Positions 53,224-63,265 are shown, counted from the stretch's first letter. The stretch: 64,000 bases of DNA from an uncultured Spirochaetia bacterium (GCA_947040495.1 CAMRBQ010000001.1:49919-113918); one strand, 5' to 3'. Notes: generated by a model not told the origin, from the sequence alone. Program-made: numbers and translations.

Positions 53224-55485
53224 CTATTTTTTTGCAGTATCAGTCTTGTTTTTATCATCAGCATCTTTACTTTTACCACTAGTATTAGCAGAACGCTCTA
53301 TCACATTTAATGTATGTAAAAGAGTATATGCTACTACTACATTTTCAATACCTTCTTTTGTTTTTAGCCTAAATGTTATAAGTGATGATCTCCTCCCATT
53401 AGAAGAGTATGTATATCTAAAAGGTATTTGAATACTATCTCTACCTTTGAGCGATACGATATCTGCATCTAAGCTAATTCTATTTAGACCAACACCCGCA
53501 ATAGGGACTATAGCCATGTCATTTAAATTTCTATGGGTAATATTTGTAATGGTAAGAACACCTGTTCTATTTTTTTCATGAAGTGCAATATTTAATGATA
53601 CTGGATTTTCGCTATATTTTTCTTCAATACGAGAAACTACACTAGCATTTATATTAGCCCATTCTTTAACACCCGTTCGACCACGGTTTTTTGACCACAT
53701 CATACGTGCCATATCAAAAAAGAAAATACCACGTATACGACTTGTTCTATTATATAAAGACTCTGTTTCATACAAACGTTTCATATATTCAATCTCTGCT
53801 CTTCTACTACCATCTTGGAGTCTATTATCAACCATATTTCCAACAATTACATTATATTCGCCAGCCAAATATGCAGGCCATTGTTTAAGCATTGTCTTAT
53901 GCTGGGCACGGTTTGCTTCATATATCATAATAGCATCATAGTCGACACCGGCATCAAAAAACATATAAGGGTCTTGCCCATGCTCTTGCCCATGATCCCA
54001 ACCAAGTGTGAATACCCAAAGTGGTTTTTTTACCCCGGATTCTTTGATTTTCTTTACAATATTTGCAACCTTTTGTGCCCTAAACCAACGCCACTTCATA
54101 TTTATTTCTCTGCTACTAAATCTCATCCTCGCAAGCCATACCATACGTGCATCTTTACTCATCTTCGACCAATTCTTAGGGGTATAGACTCCTGTAAAGG
54201 CGACCATCTCATCAACTAATTCATAACCATCATGCCTTCCCGTACGAATAAAATCTAGCCCAAGGTATGATACATTTGGATTTTTATCATATCTATGTAG
54301 TAAATCTATAATATCATTGAGCCTATCTTCAGACCCCAATGAAATATGCCTACTACGACCTAAAGATTTAGTTGCTGTATTATAAGTAATAGAAGCATCA
54401 TAGCCTGCTTTTTTGTCTCCACCACCTGGGGCGGAATAAGCCATTATATATGTACCAAATTGTACATCCTTTCTATTTGTACTTGCAGCAAGTATCTCGG
54501 CATTTTTTATAGTGGCACTCATCCATGGGTTGTTTTTATTAACACTATTATGCCAACCTGTCGTCTGCCCTGCTAAAATCCAAAATATATCACATTTCAT
54601 ATAACGAGTCCAATCATATATTCCTTCATATGAAGTCGTACCACCATCTAAACTCGGTATTTTTTTTGAAGATAAATCTGCATTATACTCCATGACTAGT
54701 ATTTTTTTTGTTTCTTTAGGTTTTGGAGAAGGACGCCCTTTCATTGAAAATTCTGTTTTATAAGCATAAGCACCATTTTTTGTTTGTATATAAAGTACAG
54801 CATCATACTTTCCAAGTGGTCCACCAAATGGATGTAGATATACACCATAATATGAGTTCATAGTATTCTTAAATACATTTATATAATATCTATCATCTCC
54901 ATTTTTTTTTGCCATCATATCGCTTTTTAATACTATAAACATTAAAACATTTGTGATTTCAGCACCACCATCCACATTTGCGACTATCTTGACAGGCTCA
55001 TATCTATATGCTTGTTTTAATGACACATCCATATCTACTGTAGGTGCATTTGGCTCTCTACTATTTTGAAGACCAAATTCTATCATATCAGTTATTTTTC
55101 CAGATACTTCACTTACAGGCGTATTTTTGATTACAGATGGAGTAATATTGGCAGTAGGCATTCTATCGTTGAAATCTGTATATGCGAGTAGAACATCATC
55201 CACTTCCCAGTTAAATGTATCCATACTTTTTATTTCATTTGGTACAAACATAGATTGTTCTGTAACCAATTCGCTATAGTAACTATCAGATTCATATGTA
55301 TTAATAATAGGCTTTTCTACACCTATCTTATAACTCGTAAATATATATTCTTCATCATTTGATGGGAGCTCAGCAAAACTGTCATTTGTATAGGCACTCA
55401 TGTTTCCACCAATACCAAATACAAATAAAATTAAAGCCGGTGTAACTATTAATAGAGCAACAGCTGTTATTATTCCTTTTTTCAT
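53224..55485 (-). CDS. large exported protein with TIM-barrel-like core
   Basis: 753 residues. An N-terminal hydrophobic segment (about 4-26) serves as signal or anchor. A beta-rich part (about 150-250) is followed by a region with alternating strands and acidic ends that looks like a glycoside-hydrolase barrel: SYLGLDFIRTGRHDGYE, LWVFTLGWDHGQEHGQD, DAIMIYEANR and IRGIFFFDMARM. A C-terminal beta domain and a Lys/Asp-rich tail follow. No family is recognised and catalytic residues are only guessed (Asp/Glu at strand ends). It probably acts in the periplasm or on the surface. Confidence 0.65.
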   Translation of the reverse strand: MKKGIITAVALLIVTPALILFVFGIGGNMSAYTNDSFAELPSNDEEYIFTSYKIGVEKPIINTYESDSYYSELVTEQSMFVPNEIKSMDTFNWEVDDVLLAYTDFNDRMPTANITPSVIKNTPVSEVSGKITDMIEFGLQNSREPNAPTVDMDVSLKQAYRYEPVKIVANVDGGAEITNVLMFIVLKSDMMAKKNGDDRYYINVFKNTMNSYYGVYLHPFGGPLGKYDAVLYIQTKNGAYAYKTEFSMKGRPSPKPKETKKILVMEYNADLSSKKIPSLDGGTTSYEGIYDWTRYMKCDIFWILAGQTTGWHNSVNKNNPWMSATIKNAEILAASTNRKDVQFGTYIMAYSAPGGGDKKAGYDASITYNTATKSLGRSRHISLGSEDRLNDIIDLLHRYDKNPNVSYLGLDFIRTGRHDGYELVDEMVAFTGVYTPKNWSKMSKDARMVWLARMRFSSREINMKWRWFRAQKVANIVKKIKESGVKKPLWVFTLGWDHGQEHGQDPYMFFDAGVDYDAIMIYEANRAQHKTMLKQWPAYLAGEYNVIVGNMVDNRLQDGSRRAEIEYMKRLYETESLYNRTSRIRGIFFFDMARMMWSKNRGRTGVKEWANINASVVSRIEEKYSENPVSLNIALHEKNRTGVLTITNITHRNLNDMAIVPIAGVGLNRISLDADIVSLKGRDSIQIPFRYTYSSNGRRSSLITFRLKTKEGIENVVVAYTLLHTLNVIERSANTSGKSKDADDKNKTDTAKK

Positions 55486-55539
55486 CTTAAATATTACCTA
55501 GTAGTATTAAATTGGTACTATAAATATAAAAAATATTTT

Positions 55540-56460
55540 TTATACTTTATGCTTGGGATGTTTTTTCATTTGATTTTTCAGATGTTCACTATCAACATGT
55601 GTATATATTTCTGTTGTTGTAATATCTGAATGTCCGAGCATTCTTTGTACGCTTCTAAGGTCAGCCCCTCTTTGCACCAAATGTGTTGCGAAGCTATGTC
55701 TAAGAGTATGAGGAAAAACATTTTTATTTATACCACTAAGTTTTAAAACCTCTTTCACTATTTTCCAGACCCCAACCCTAGAGATATGGTCTCCTCTACA
55801 ATTCAAAAACAACTCATTACTTCTTTTCTTTTTTAACATTACAGGTCTAGATTCTTTTAAATACATATCTAATATAGTCAGAGCATCTTTACCAATAGGC
55901 ACAATACGCTCTTTACCACCCTTGCCAAACAACCTTAAATATTCGGCATCAATGGATACATCAAATAATGTAAGCGAACAAACCTCACTCACTCTAAGCC
56001 CACATGAATACATAAGCTCAAAAATAAGTTTATCCCTAATACCTTTAGCAGTGCTCAAATCTGGCACAGAAAGTAGCTTATCTACTTCTTCTACAGATAA
56101 ATAATCTGGCAAAGTTCTCTTCAATTTTATAACTTCAAGATTCTCTGTAGGATTTTTTTCTATATAATCTTCCATAATAAGGAATTTATACAAATTAGTT
56201 ATACTAACTTTATTTCGAGCTACAGTACGGAGCTTTACTCCACTTTTTGTACGATGGCTTAAAAACTTTTCTATATCCTTTTGGGTAGCCCCTAATAATG
56301 TTTTATTATTTTCTTTTAAAAAAGTTAAATAAATGCGTAAATCATGTTGATATGATGCAAGGCTATTACCAGACAGCCCCTTTTCTATTCTAACATATGT
56401 TAGATAGCTTGTTGTATAAAAATCGTCATCATGTTTTGTTATTGGTTTTGCTAAAGACAT
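55540..56460 (-). CDS. xerD: tyrosine recombinase of the XerC/XerD type
   Basis: 306 residues, full length. A SAM-like N-terminal DNA-binding domain (about 15-105) precedes the catalytic domain with R156 (GLRVSEV), K180 (GKGGKER), H251 and R254 (HTLRHSF), H277 (LGHSDI) and Y286 (IYTHV). Chromosome dimer resolution at dif is the likely task; no integrase neighbours or attachment sites are obvious. XerC versus XerD cannot be settled by eye. Confidence 0.85.
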   Translation of the reverse strand: MSLAKPITKHDDDFYTTSYLTYVRIEKGLSGNSLASYQHDLRIYLTFLKENNKTLLGATQKDIEKFLSHRTKSGVKLRTVARNKVSITNLYKFLIMEDYIEKNPTENLEVIKLKRTLPDYLSVEEVDKLLSVPDLSTAKGIRDKLIFELMYSCGLRVSEVCSLTLFDVSIDAEYLRLFGKGGKERIVPIGKDALTILDMYLKESRPVMLKKKRSNELFLNCRGDHISRVGVWKIVKEVLKLSGINKNVFPHTLRHSFATHLVQRGADLRSVQRMLGHSDITTTEIYTHVDSEHLKNQMKKHPKHKV

Positions 56461-56877
56461 TGAATCATTGCCCCATACGGTCTTTTTATAGTCGGTAAAG
56501 AGTCTATCAATTTAGTTTATATAATATTTACCGCTACGCTCTTTATCGGCATTATGTATAATAGACTTAAGTTAGATAACTTATAAACATAATTTTTTTA
56601 GACAAAAAGTATTATTTTAAATAATTTTATAAATTAACTCTATTTACACTAAGAATATAAAAAAGTCTTAATAATACTGGGATAAGCTTTATCATTAAAT
56701 AGTAAGGAGTTTTCAGAAAAGCCAAATATGGATAACTTACAATATTAGTAATTAAATATATAAATTATAGTAGATTTCTAATTATAAAATAGCAAATATT
56801 GAAATAATATGATACACTAGAACAGTAAAAAATTATTTTGTTATATAAAATTCATATAACATATAGGAGTATAAAAA
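56461..56877. other. intergenic region between xer and the M48 gene, with dif-like candidate
   Basis: 417 bases without a gene. An imperfect inverted pair TCGGTAAAGAG/CTCTTTATCGG lies at about 56493-56549. The stretch cggcattatgtataatagac (56547-56566) and following ttaag resembles the E. coli dif core (CGCATAATGTATATTATGTTAA) and directly neighbours the recombinase gene. A single DnaA-box-like TTATCCATA (reverse, about 56728) is present. A ribosome binding site AGGAG lies before 56878. Confidence 0.3.
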
Positions 56878-58371
56878 ATGTCTGTACTAAAAGGAAACAC
56901 TATTGAAGAGATAATGACTTCTTACAATGAAGTGATAGCCGATTTTCAGCAGCAACTGCAAGAAAAAATAACAAAAGCACAGGAAGCTGGTGATGCCGCA
57001 AGTATTCAAGCTATTTGTGTAGATGTACAAAATGAAATTACAAAACTTGCTCAAGAATATCAAGATAAAATGAATGAGTTATCTGAGAGTAATGAAGGTG
57101 ATGTCTCTGGCAAAATTTACAATTATCCTTGTGGAGTCGATTTAGATGCCATTGTATATGACGGTGATAGAGATTTACTCTTAGAACTCGATAATGACCC
57201 AGAAATACAAAGAGCAAAACAAGACTTAGAAGAGAAGTATGGTGTATATAATTCGAGAAAGCAATTATTAAAAACAAGCTTAAAACTAACAGAAAAACTT
57301 GCCCCACATATATACAAAATAGCAAATGTTTGTAAAGAAACACTTAAACTCGATAAAGAAATAGAGTTTTATGTATATCAAGATGATAAATTTAATGCAG
57401 CATGTTATCCACCAACTGCAGACAAGCTTTATATTATTATATCAAGTGGTATGATTGAAAGATTTTCTATCGGTGAAATTACATTTGTTGTCGGTCATGA
57501 AATAGGACATATCCTTTTTGAACATCATAAGTATAATGCTAGAGGGATTATGGACGAAGGTGCTGATTATCTATCACCTCTTCATGCAATGAAACTTTTT
57601 GCTTGGGGACGTGCGGCTGAAATAAGTTGCGATAGAGTTGGTCTACTTTGTTGTAAATCATTTACACAAGCGGGTAGTTCATTCTTCAAACTTTCTTCAG
57701 GTGTGACAACTGCATCACTTGAATTTCATTTAGACGAATATATTAATCAATTTGTAGATTTAAAAGCTGAAATGGCTAGTACTGAAGTTGATCCTGAAGA
57801 TTGGTATAGCAGTCATCCATTTAGCCCATTAAGAATAAAGGCATTAGAATTATTTAGCAAAAGTGATACATACTATAGTGTTGCAAAAATAGCAGGCAAG
57901 CCACAGATAACAGAAGCTGAGCTTGAACAAGAAATAGCACAATTTATGTCTTTAATGAACCCTTCATATTTAGACCAAGAATCTGAAAGTGGAATTAAAA
58001 TACAAGAATATATTTTCATGTCAGGATATTTAATTTCTATGGCAGATGGTACAGTTGATCAAAGTGAAATTGTTGCACTTGGTAGAATCGTAACACCTGA
58101 GGCATTCAAAGAGTATATGAAGATAACATCAAAACTCAATGAAGATGATTTGAAAACTAAGATAGTTGAACTTTCTCAAGATTTAAATACATTCCTAAGC
58201 CCTATGCAAAAATTAAATATACTTAGAGATTTATGTGTAATATCTGCAGCTGATGGTGATATACATGATGACGAAGTAGATGTATTATATAATCTATCTT
58301 ATTTCTTGAATATTAATGGCGAGTTTATAGATAGAACAATTTCTGATATAACAGAAGAAGAAGAAAAATAA
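56878..58371 (+). CDS. cytoplasmic M48-type metallopeptidase with TerB-like C-terminus
   Basis: 497 residues. An N-terminal coiled coil (about 8-70) is followed by an M48 peptidase domain: HEIGH at 207-211 with E248 (AAEISCD) as third ligand, and SSHPFSPLRIKAL typical of the family. The C-terminal third (about 365-490) holds a TerB-like helical domain with two ADG-D/E motifs (MADGTVDQSEI and AADGDIHDDEV). There is no signal peptide or membrane helix, unlike HtpX or BepA, so it probably works in the cytoplasm. AGGAG precedes the ATG. Confidence 0.82.
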   Translation: MSVLKGNTIEEIMTSYNEVIADFQQQLQEKITKAQEAGDAASIQAICVDVQNEITKLAQEYQDKMNELSESNEGDVSGKIYNYPCGVDLDAIVYDGDRDLLLELDNDPEIQRAKQDLEEKYGVYNSRKQLLKTSLKLTEKLAPHIYKIANVCKETLKLDKEIEFYVYQDDKFNAACYPPTADKLYIIISSGMIERFSIGEITFVVGHEIGHILFEHHKYNARGIMDEGADYLSPLHAMKLFAWGRAAEISCDRVGLLCCKSFTQAGSSFFKLSSGVTTASLEFHLDEYINQFVDLKAEMASTEVDPEDWYSSHPFSPLRIKALELFSKSDTYYSVAKIAGKPQITEAELEQEIAQFMSLMNPSYLDQESESGIKIQEYIFMSGYLISMADGTVDQSEIVALGRIVTPEAFKEYMKITSKLNEDDLKTKIVELSQDLNTFLSPMQKLNILRDLCVISAADGDIHDDEVDVLYNLSYFLNINGEFIDRTISDITEEEEK

Positions 58372-58390
58372 TATCTAAATTACAATATTA

Positions 58391-58438
58391 AAAAATCTCT
58401 GATATTATTGTTTTGTGCAATAGTAGCAGAGATTTTTT
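58391..58438. terminator. bidirectional terminator between M48 and TPR genes
   Basis: AAAAATCTCTG (58391-58401) pairs with CAGAGATTTTT (58427-58437), with A and T runs for both convergent genes. Confidence 0.8.
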
Positions 58439-58471
58439 AATATCATTTTCATATTTACAATATATTAAAAG

Positions 58472-59665
58472 TTATGTTTTTTCTAATTGTTCATAAGCTA
58501 GCTTCCTACTATTAATAGCCTCTGTATGCTCAGGGTCTAATTTTATAGCCTCATCATAATCACTTATCGCTTCTTTATATTTTCCAAAAGTAGAATAAGC
58601 ATCGCCTCTATTAAAATAAGCATCGCAATTTTCTATATTAAATTTTATCGCCTCATTATAATCAGTTATAGCCTCTTCATATCTTTCAAGATTAAAATAA
58701 GCATCACCTCGATTCGTATATCTATCACTATCTTCTGGGGCGAGTAATATTGCTTCATTATAGTCGTTTATAGCCTCTTCATATCTTTCAAGATTAGAAC
58801 AAGCATCACCTCGATTCGTATATGCATCACCATCTTTGGGGTTTAATTTTATAGCTTTATTATAATCATTTATTGCTTCTGTGTATCTTGCCAAATCAGA
58901 ATAAGCATCACCTCGATTCGTATATATATCACTATCTTCTGGGTTTAATTTTATCGCTTCACTAAAATCAGATATTGCTTTGTCATAGTTTTCCAAATTA
59001 TAGTAAGCAAGCGCTCTATTATAATAAGCATATACATGCCTCTGGTCTAGTTTTATTGCCTCAGTAAAATCACTCACAGCCTCTTCATACTTTTCCAAAT
59101 TAGAATAAGCAAGCGCTCTATTATAATAAGCATATACATATTTAGGATATAGTTTTATAGATTCTGTAAAATCACTTATAGACTTTTCATATTTTCCTAA
59201 ATTTAAATAAGCAAGCCCTCTATTATTATAAGCATTAATATGCTCGGCATCTAATTTTATCGCCTCATTATAATCGCTTAAAGCTTGCTCATGTCTTTCT
59301 AAATTAGAATAAGCAAGCGCTCTATTATAATAAATTTCAGCATCTTCAGTATCTAGTTTTATTGCTTCATTAAAATCTTTTACAGCCTCTTCATACCTTT
59401 CCAAATTAGAATAAGCAAGCGCTCTATTATAATAGGTTTCGCTATCTTCAGTATCTAACAACATAGCCTTGCTAAAATCTGCTATAGCCTCTTCATATTT
59501 TATTGAGGCGGAATAAGCAAGCCCTCTATTATAATAAATTTCACTATCATCGGGCTCTAGTAGCATCGCTTCACTAAAATCTGCTATTGCATCTTCATAA
59601 TTTTGGGCTTCAAAATTTTTTGCCCCAGCTTCCATAATCTCTGTAATGTTTTCTTGATTGTCCAT
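58472..59665 (-). CDS. tetratricopeptide-repeat protein
   Basis: 397 residues made of eleven 34-residue TPR units (pattern AIxDYNEAIKLxPEDxxxYxNRGxAYxNLxRYEE) with short ends and no signal peptide or other domain. It should be a protein-binding solenoid. The DNA shows 102-base periodicity (about ttagaataagcaagcgctct), so the copies are recent enough to recombine. It is on the same strand as the vWA gene 91 bases upstream and may belong to that cluster. Confidence 0.9.
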   Translation of the reverse strand: MDNQENITEIMEAGAKNFEAQNYEDAIADFSEAMLLEPDDSEIYYNRGLAYSASIKYEEAIADFSKAMLLDTEDSETYYNRALAYSNLERYEEAVKDFNEAIKLDTEDAEIYYNRALAYSNLERHEQALSDYNEAIKLDAEHINAYNNRGLAYLNLGKYEKSISDFTESIKLYPKYVYAYYNRALAYSNLEKYEEAVSDFTEAIKLDQRHVYAYYNRALAYYNLENYDKAISDFSEAIKLNPEDSDIYTNRGDAYSDLARYTEAINDYNKAIKLNPKDGDAYTNRGDACSNLERYEEAINDYNEAILLAPEDSDRYTNRGDAYFNLERYEEAITDYNEAIKFNIENCDAYFNRGDAYSTFGKYKEAISDYDEAIKLDPEHTEAINSRKLAYEQLEKT

Positions 59666-59756
59666 GTCTCTCTCTTTATGTGAATATTAATTTTATTATA
59701 CAGTGCAGTTTCGTGAAAATCAATCGTAAAATAAAAACCATGATTTATTTTATATT

Positions 59757-60929
59757 TTAGTGGCTCTTTTCAAGTATGCTCAAATCTCTATGATGAAGTA
59801 TACAATCTAACAATATAGGAAGTTTTTGTGGGCTACAAGCAAAACATGGAATATTCAAGTTTGAAATTTTTTGTGCGAGGTCAACATCATAACTTGGTTT
59901 GCCAGAATCAGTAATCGCAAGCAAGCATACAACAGTTACCCCGTCATCTTTTAAATCTCTCAAGCGTGTAAGTAGCTGCCCCGCATTGCCACCCTCATAT
60001 AAATCCGTTACTATAAACATCATAGTTTTGCTTGGGTTTTCAACTAATGACTGACAATATTTTACAGACTTATTAATATCTGTACCCCCGCCTAGTTCAA
60101 AACCATAAAGCAAATCAACAGGGTCGCTACATTGTTCGGTGAGGTCAACTACTTCATCATTAAATACTATTACTTTAGTTTTAATAGAAGAAATGCTCGC
60201 AAGTATAGAACTAAGTACCGAGCAATAAATAACCGACTCCCCCATAGAACCACTTCTATCTACATCTAAAATTACAGTCCATTTTTTTGAATCGGAAGTG
60301 CTCACTCTATCGAAAAAGAATACCCTATCTGGTATAATTGTTTTAAGCTCTTTATTATAATTTTTTAAATTTTTATTTATAGTATATTTGAAATCGATGG
60401 CACTTGCAGATGGTATTGGCGAATGCTCTTGTTTATTCATAGCAGCAGTAATAACACGCTTTATATCACTCTCTAACATTTTATTAATCTGCTCTACTAA
60501 TTTAGCAATAAACCGTCTTACACTTTCTTTTGATTTATCTGGCACATGGCTTCTAATTGTCAAAATAGTTGAGGCAAGTTCAATATTGGGCTCCATTTCA
60601 TCCATAATTTCTGGCTCGAGCAATAAGTCTTTAAGCCCACATCGCTCAATGGCATCTTGTTGAATAATTTTCACAATGTCTTTATCAAACAAAGAACGTA
60701 TATCGCCCATCCATTGAGAAGCCTTAGGCATAGATGCCCCTGTTCCACTATTAGCATTGCCGACATCACCAAAACGTTTGCTACTATAAATTTCTTCCAA
60801 AGCTTTATCCATAGCTGTCTCTTCTGCCGACAAAGCAATGGGGCTATCTTCATTCATATTAGCAAATGACAATTCACTTTCTTTGCCCAAAATCAAACGC
60901 CATCTTTTTAATTTTTCTATATCTTTCAT
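59757..60929 (-). CDS. von Willebrand factor A domain protein of a MoxR-associated type
   Basis: 390 residues from the ATG at 60929, chosen for GGAGAAG upstream and the sensible N-terminus MKDIEKLKRWRLILG; a longer frame to 60971 would overlap the DUF5682 gene. The N-terminal half is helical. The C-terminal vWA domain has the metal site DRSGSMGES (D224, S226, S228), T283 and D284 in GGGTDINK, and TDLYEG. Proteins of this shape usually work with a MoxR AAA+ ATPase, here not in view. It lies just after the DUF5682 stop. Confidence 0.88.
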   Translation of the reverse strand: MKDIEKLKRWRLILGKESELSFANMNEDSPIALSAEETAMDKALEEIYSSKRFGDVGNANSGTGASMPKASQWMGDIRSLFDKDIVKIIQQDAIERCGLKDLLLEPEIMDEMEPNIELASTILTIRSHVPDKSKESVRRFIAKLVEQINKMLESDIKRVITAAMNKQEHSPIPSASAIDFKYTINKNLKNYNKELKTIIPDRVFFFDRVSTSDSKKWTVILDVDRSGSMGESVIYCSVLSSILASISSIKTKVIVFNDEVVDLTEQCSDPVDLLYGFELGGGTDINKSVKYCQSLVENPSKTMMFIVTDLYEGGNAGQLLTRLRDLKDDGVTVVCLLAITDSGKPSYDVDLAQKISNLNIPCFACSPQKLPILLDCILHHRDLSILEKSH

Positions 60930-60945
60930 AAATAAGACTTCTCCA

Positions 60946-63243
60946 TTATATATCATCAAAATCGAAATCATCTATCTCTTTAAGTTTTTCCATTTCTTCT
61001 CTATTAAGATTACTATTAACAAATTGGGATACATTATTTATGCCCCATAATTCTTGTAGATTTTCAGCAACAGAGTTTTTTTCAGATGCACTAAAATGTG
61101 TAAATGCACGGCGTAAAAATACAAAGACTCGTTTAAAATCTTCCTCATTTAATGAATTAATATATGTGTCTATTTTTTCCCAAATTTTAAGATTTAGAAT
61201 AAGAGAATACTTATTTTTCATGCATAAGCCTTCAAACCAATTAGCACTTAAACTCAAATCCATCCCAGGAGAAAGTCGATACTCAATAATTTGCTCTATC
61301 TCATCATGCTTAATAATCCCTTTTTCAAGCAATATACTAGTTGCATATCCTGACAAGAATGGGTTAATATCTAGGCTTTCAGACATATTTTCTAAAGCCT
61401 CAGTCCATAACTCCGCATTAATAAATGAAAAATTTATACTCACATCATTAATAGCATTAATAGAATTAATCATGTCCGTTACAACAGAATCATCACAATT
61501 AGCACTTTCAAGAATAATTAAAACAGCTCTAATATAGAGCTGCTCTAAAATCCCATGTAATCCATTAGTATCAATTTTTCTAATATCACCAAAAGTAATA
61601 ATTGTATTCAAGTTGCTAAGACATTTTGCTATACTAAAAATATTTACAGAATCAATTGCAGTCGATTGTAATATAGCAACAAACCTCCCGAGTACTTTTG
61701 GCATACCACATAAAAAACAATTTTTAATATTTAGGATAATATTTTCTATAGACATATCTTCTTCTAATTTCTTAGCCATACAAACTTCTACAGATTTAGT
61801 GAGTACATCTCCAAGTAAAGAACATTCAACAAGCTCAATTTCTACCTCTGTCGTCCATTGAATATTCCAACGTTCAGACCATGTCGCATTGCTTTGATTT
61901 TCTTCCATCAATCCTACAAAGTGAACATCAAGCACCCGCAGCCTATGAAAGAAAAATGAACGCTCTAAATCCATGTAAGCAAGATGCTCAGACTTCACAT
62001 GAATATTTTCACGTAAGTCTAGCCGAATCTCTTGATTAACTACAGAGACATATTTTTCTAATTTTAATTTATTAATATGATTTTGAAAATCTTCTTGTAT
62101 TGATGTTTTACTCACACCCTTTGGAAGTTTACCTATGGTAGTTCCAATTTCAGTTAAAGTAATCGCCTTAGCAATATAATTTAAATTCCCCTCGGCAAAA
62201 CAAGTTACTGCCGCATCACGCAAATCAGTCAATGTTGGATAATGGCGTTTTGCAAGTTGAGCAAGAGCCATGGCTAATTGTACTGCATCAATAATTTGTG
62301 CAGAAGAAGCATAGTTACCGAGTTTTCTTTGTTCAGTTGCCAAGTAAGACAGATAATGATAAGAAACTTCCTCTATACTTTCTTTATTAATGCTATCCCA
62401 TAACATATGATAATATAGAGGTGCTTTGTTGCCCGCCCCATATCCCGATTGACTAGACAATCTAAAATATGAATATGGCATTAAGGTAAACTTATTTTCT
62501 ACTTTATCTATTGCATCAAACTCTTCTTTTGTCATACTTGTTGCAGTATTTTTTAAGCCATCAATATGATAAGCCCCAGCTATTATAACAATTTTATCAG
62601 GCGAGTAGCCTTCGAGAATAGCAGAATCTATTTGCCATTTCATATAAGATTCACGCATTTTATTTTTAGGGGAATCTTCCTCATTCTCTAATGTAATCTT
62701 ACGTAGCTGATATCCATATTCATTGACAGAATCGAAATAATTATTTTCAGCATGTTCTATAGCCCCTTCCCAAAAGTTTTCATGCCCGCCAAAACCAGCG
62801 AGTTTATCAAGCCTATAATAAATATCGTTCATAACACTAGAATCATCTTTCTCTTGTGGAGAATCATCATACTCATCTTCAAAATTTTCTTTCTCATTGT
62901 TATCAAATGCCAAATTAACATTGCTAGGCAAATCGATAAATCTACATTCTATATCATTATCATTACACCATTTAATTGCTTGATACTCGGGGCTATATTC
63001 TGCAAAAGGGAGTATTACACTTTTGATAGGCTCAACTGTAGTATAAGCAAGTATAGCAATAGGTGGGTGCACATCAGTATTTTCAAATTCTTTAATTAGA
63101 GGAGTAAAGTCTGACGGTCCTTCGATGAGCACAATATTAGGTTTTATTTCATCTAATTTTTTTATAATATTCCATGCACCATTGGGGGATAAATGTCTTA
63201 TTCCAAGATATGTTGGTATGATAGTAGCGCCGCCTAATTTAAT
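60946..63243 (-). CDS. DUF5682 protein, start codon unresolved
   Basis: At least 728 residues from a GTG at 63132, but the conserved N-terminus clearly extends further: in the same frame upstream I read LGGATIIPTYLGIRHLSP and then NGAWNIIKKLDEIKPNI, running into VLIEGP. Between the upstream TAA at 63253-63255 and this there is no ATG, GTG or TTG in frame, so I end the feature at an ATT (63243). A one-base slip would join a TTG at 63248 (giving MKIKLGG). IEGP and IIAGAYHIDGL recall the TraB/EreA-like fold. The large remainder is helical. It is followed by the vWA gene. Confidence 0.8.
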   Translation of the reverse strand: MKLGGATIIPTYLGIRHLSPNGAWNIIKKLDEIKPNIVLIEGPSDFTPLIKEFENTDVHPPIAILAYTTVEPIKSVILPFAEYSPEYQAIKWCNDNDIECRFIDLPSNVNLAFDNNEKENFEDEYDDSPQEKDDSSVMNDIYYRLDKLAGFGGHENFWEGAIEHAENNYFDSVNEYGYQLRKITLENEEDSPKNKMRESYMKWQIDSAILEGYSPDKIVIIAGAYHIDGLKNTATSMTKEEFDAIDKVENKFTLMPYSYFRLSSQSGYGAGNKAPLYYHMLWDSINKESIEEVSYHYLSYLATEQRKLGNYASSAQIIDAVQLAMALAQLAKRHYPTLTDLRDAAVTCFAEGNLNYIAKAITLTEIGTTIGKLPKGVSKTSIQEDFQNHINKLKLEKYVSVVNQEIRLDLRENIHVKSEHLAYMDLERSFFFHRLRVLDVHFVGLMEENQSNATWSERWNIQWTTEVEIELVECSLLGDVLTKSVEVCMAKKLEEDMSIENIILNIKNCFLCGMPKVLGRFVAILQSTAIDSVNIFSIAKCLSNLNTIITFGDIRKIDTNGLHGILEQLYIRAVLIILESANCDDSVVTDMINSINAINDVSINFSFINAELWTEALENMSESLDINPFLSGYATSILLEKGIIKHDEIEQIIEYRLSPGMDLSLSANWFEGLCMKNKYSLILNLKIWEKIDTYINSLNEEDFKRVFVFLRRAFTHFSASEKNSVAENLQELWGINNVSQFVNSNLNREEMEKLKEIDDFDFDDI

Positions 63244-63265
63244 TTCAAATATTTATAATAACAAA

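Noticed and set aside
56461..56877. Possible replication origin
   Set aside because: AT-rich and with one DnaA-box-like site (one mismatch), but no cluster of boxes and no dnaA, dnaN or gyr genes nearby.
58472..59665. 102-base periodic repeats that could suggest a repeat array or CRISPR
   Set aside because: The repeats are in frame and encode 34-residue TPR units; there are no unique spacers of constant size and no cas genes.
60929..60971. Longer N-terminus for the vWA protein (start at 60971)
   Set aside because: It would overlap the end of the DUF5682 gene and lacks a ribosome binding site, while GGAGAAG fits the ATG at 60929.
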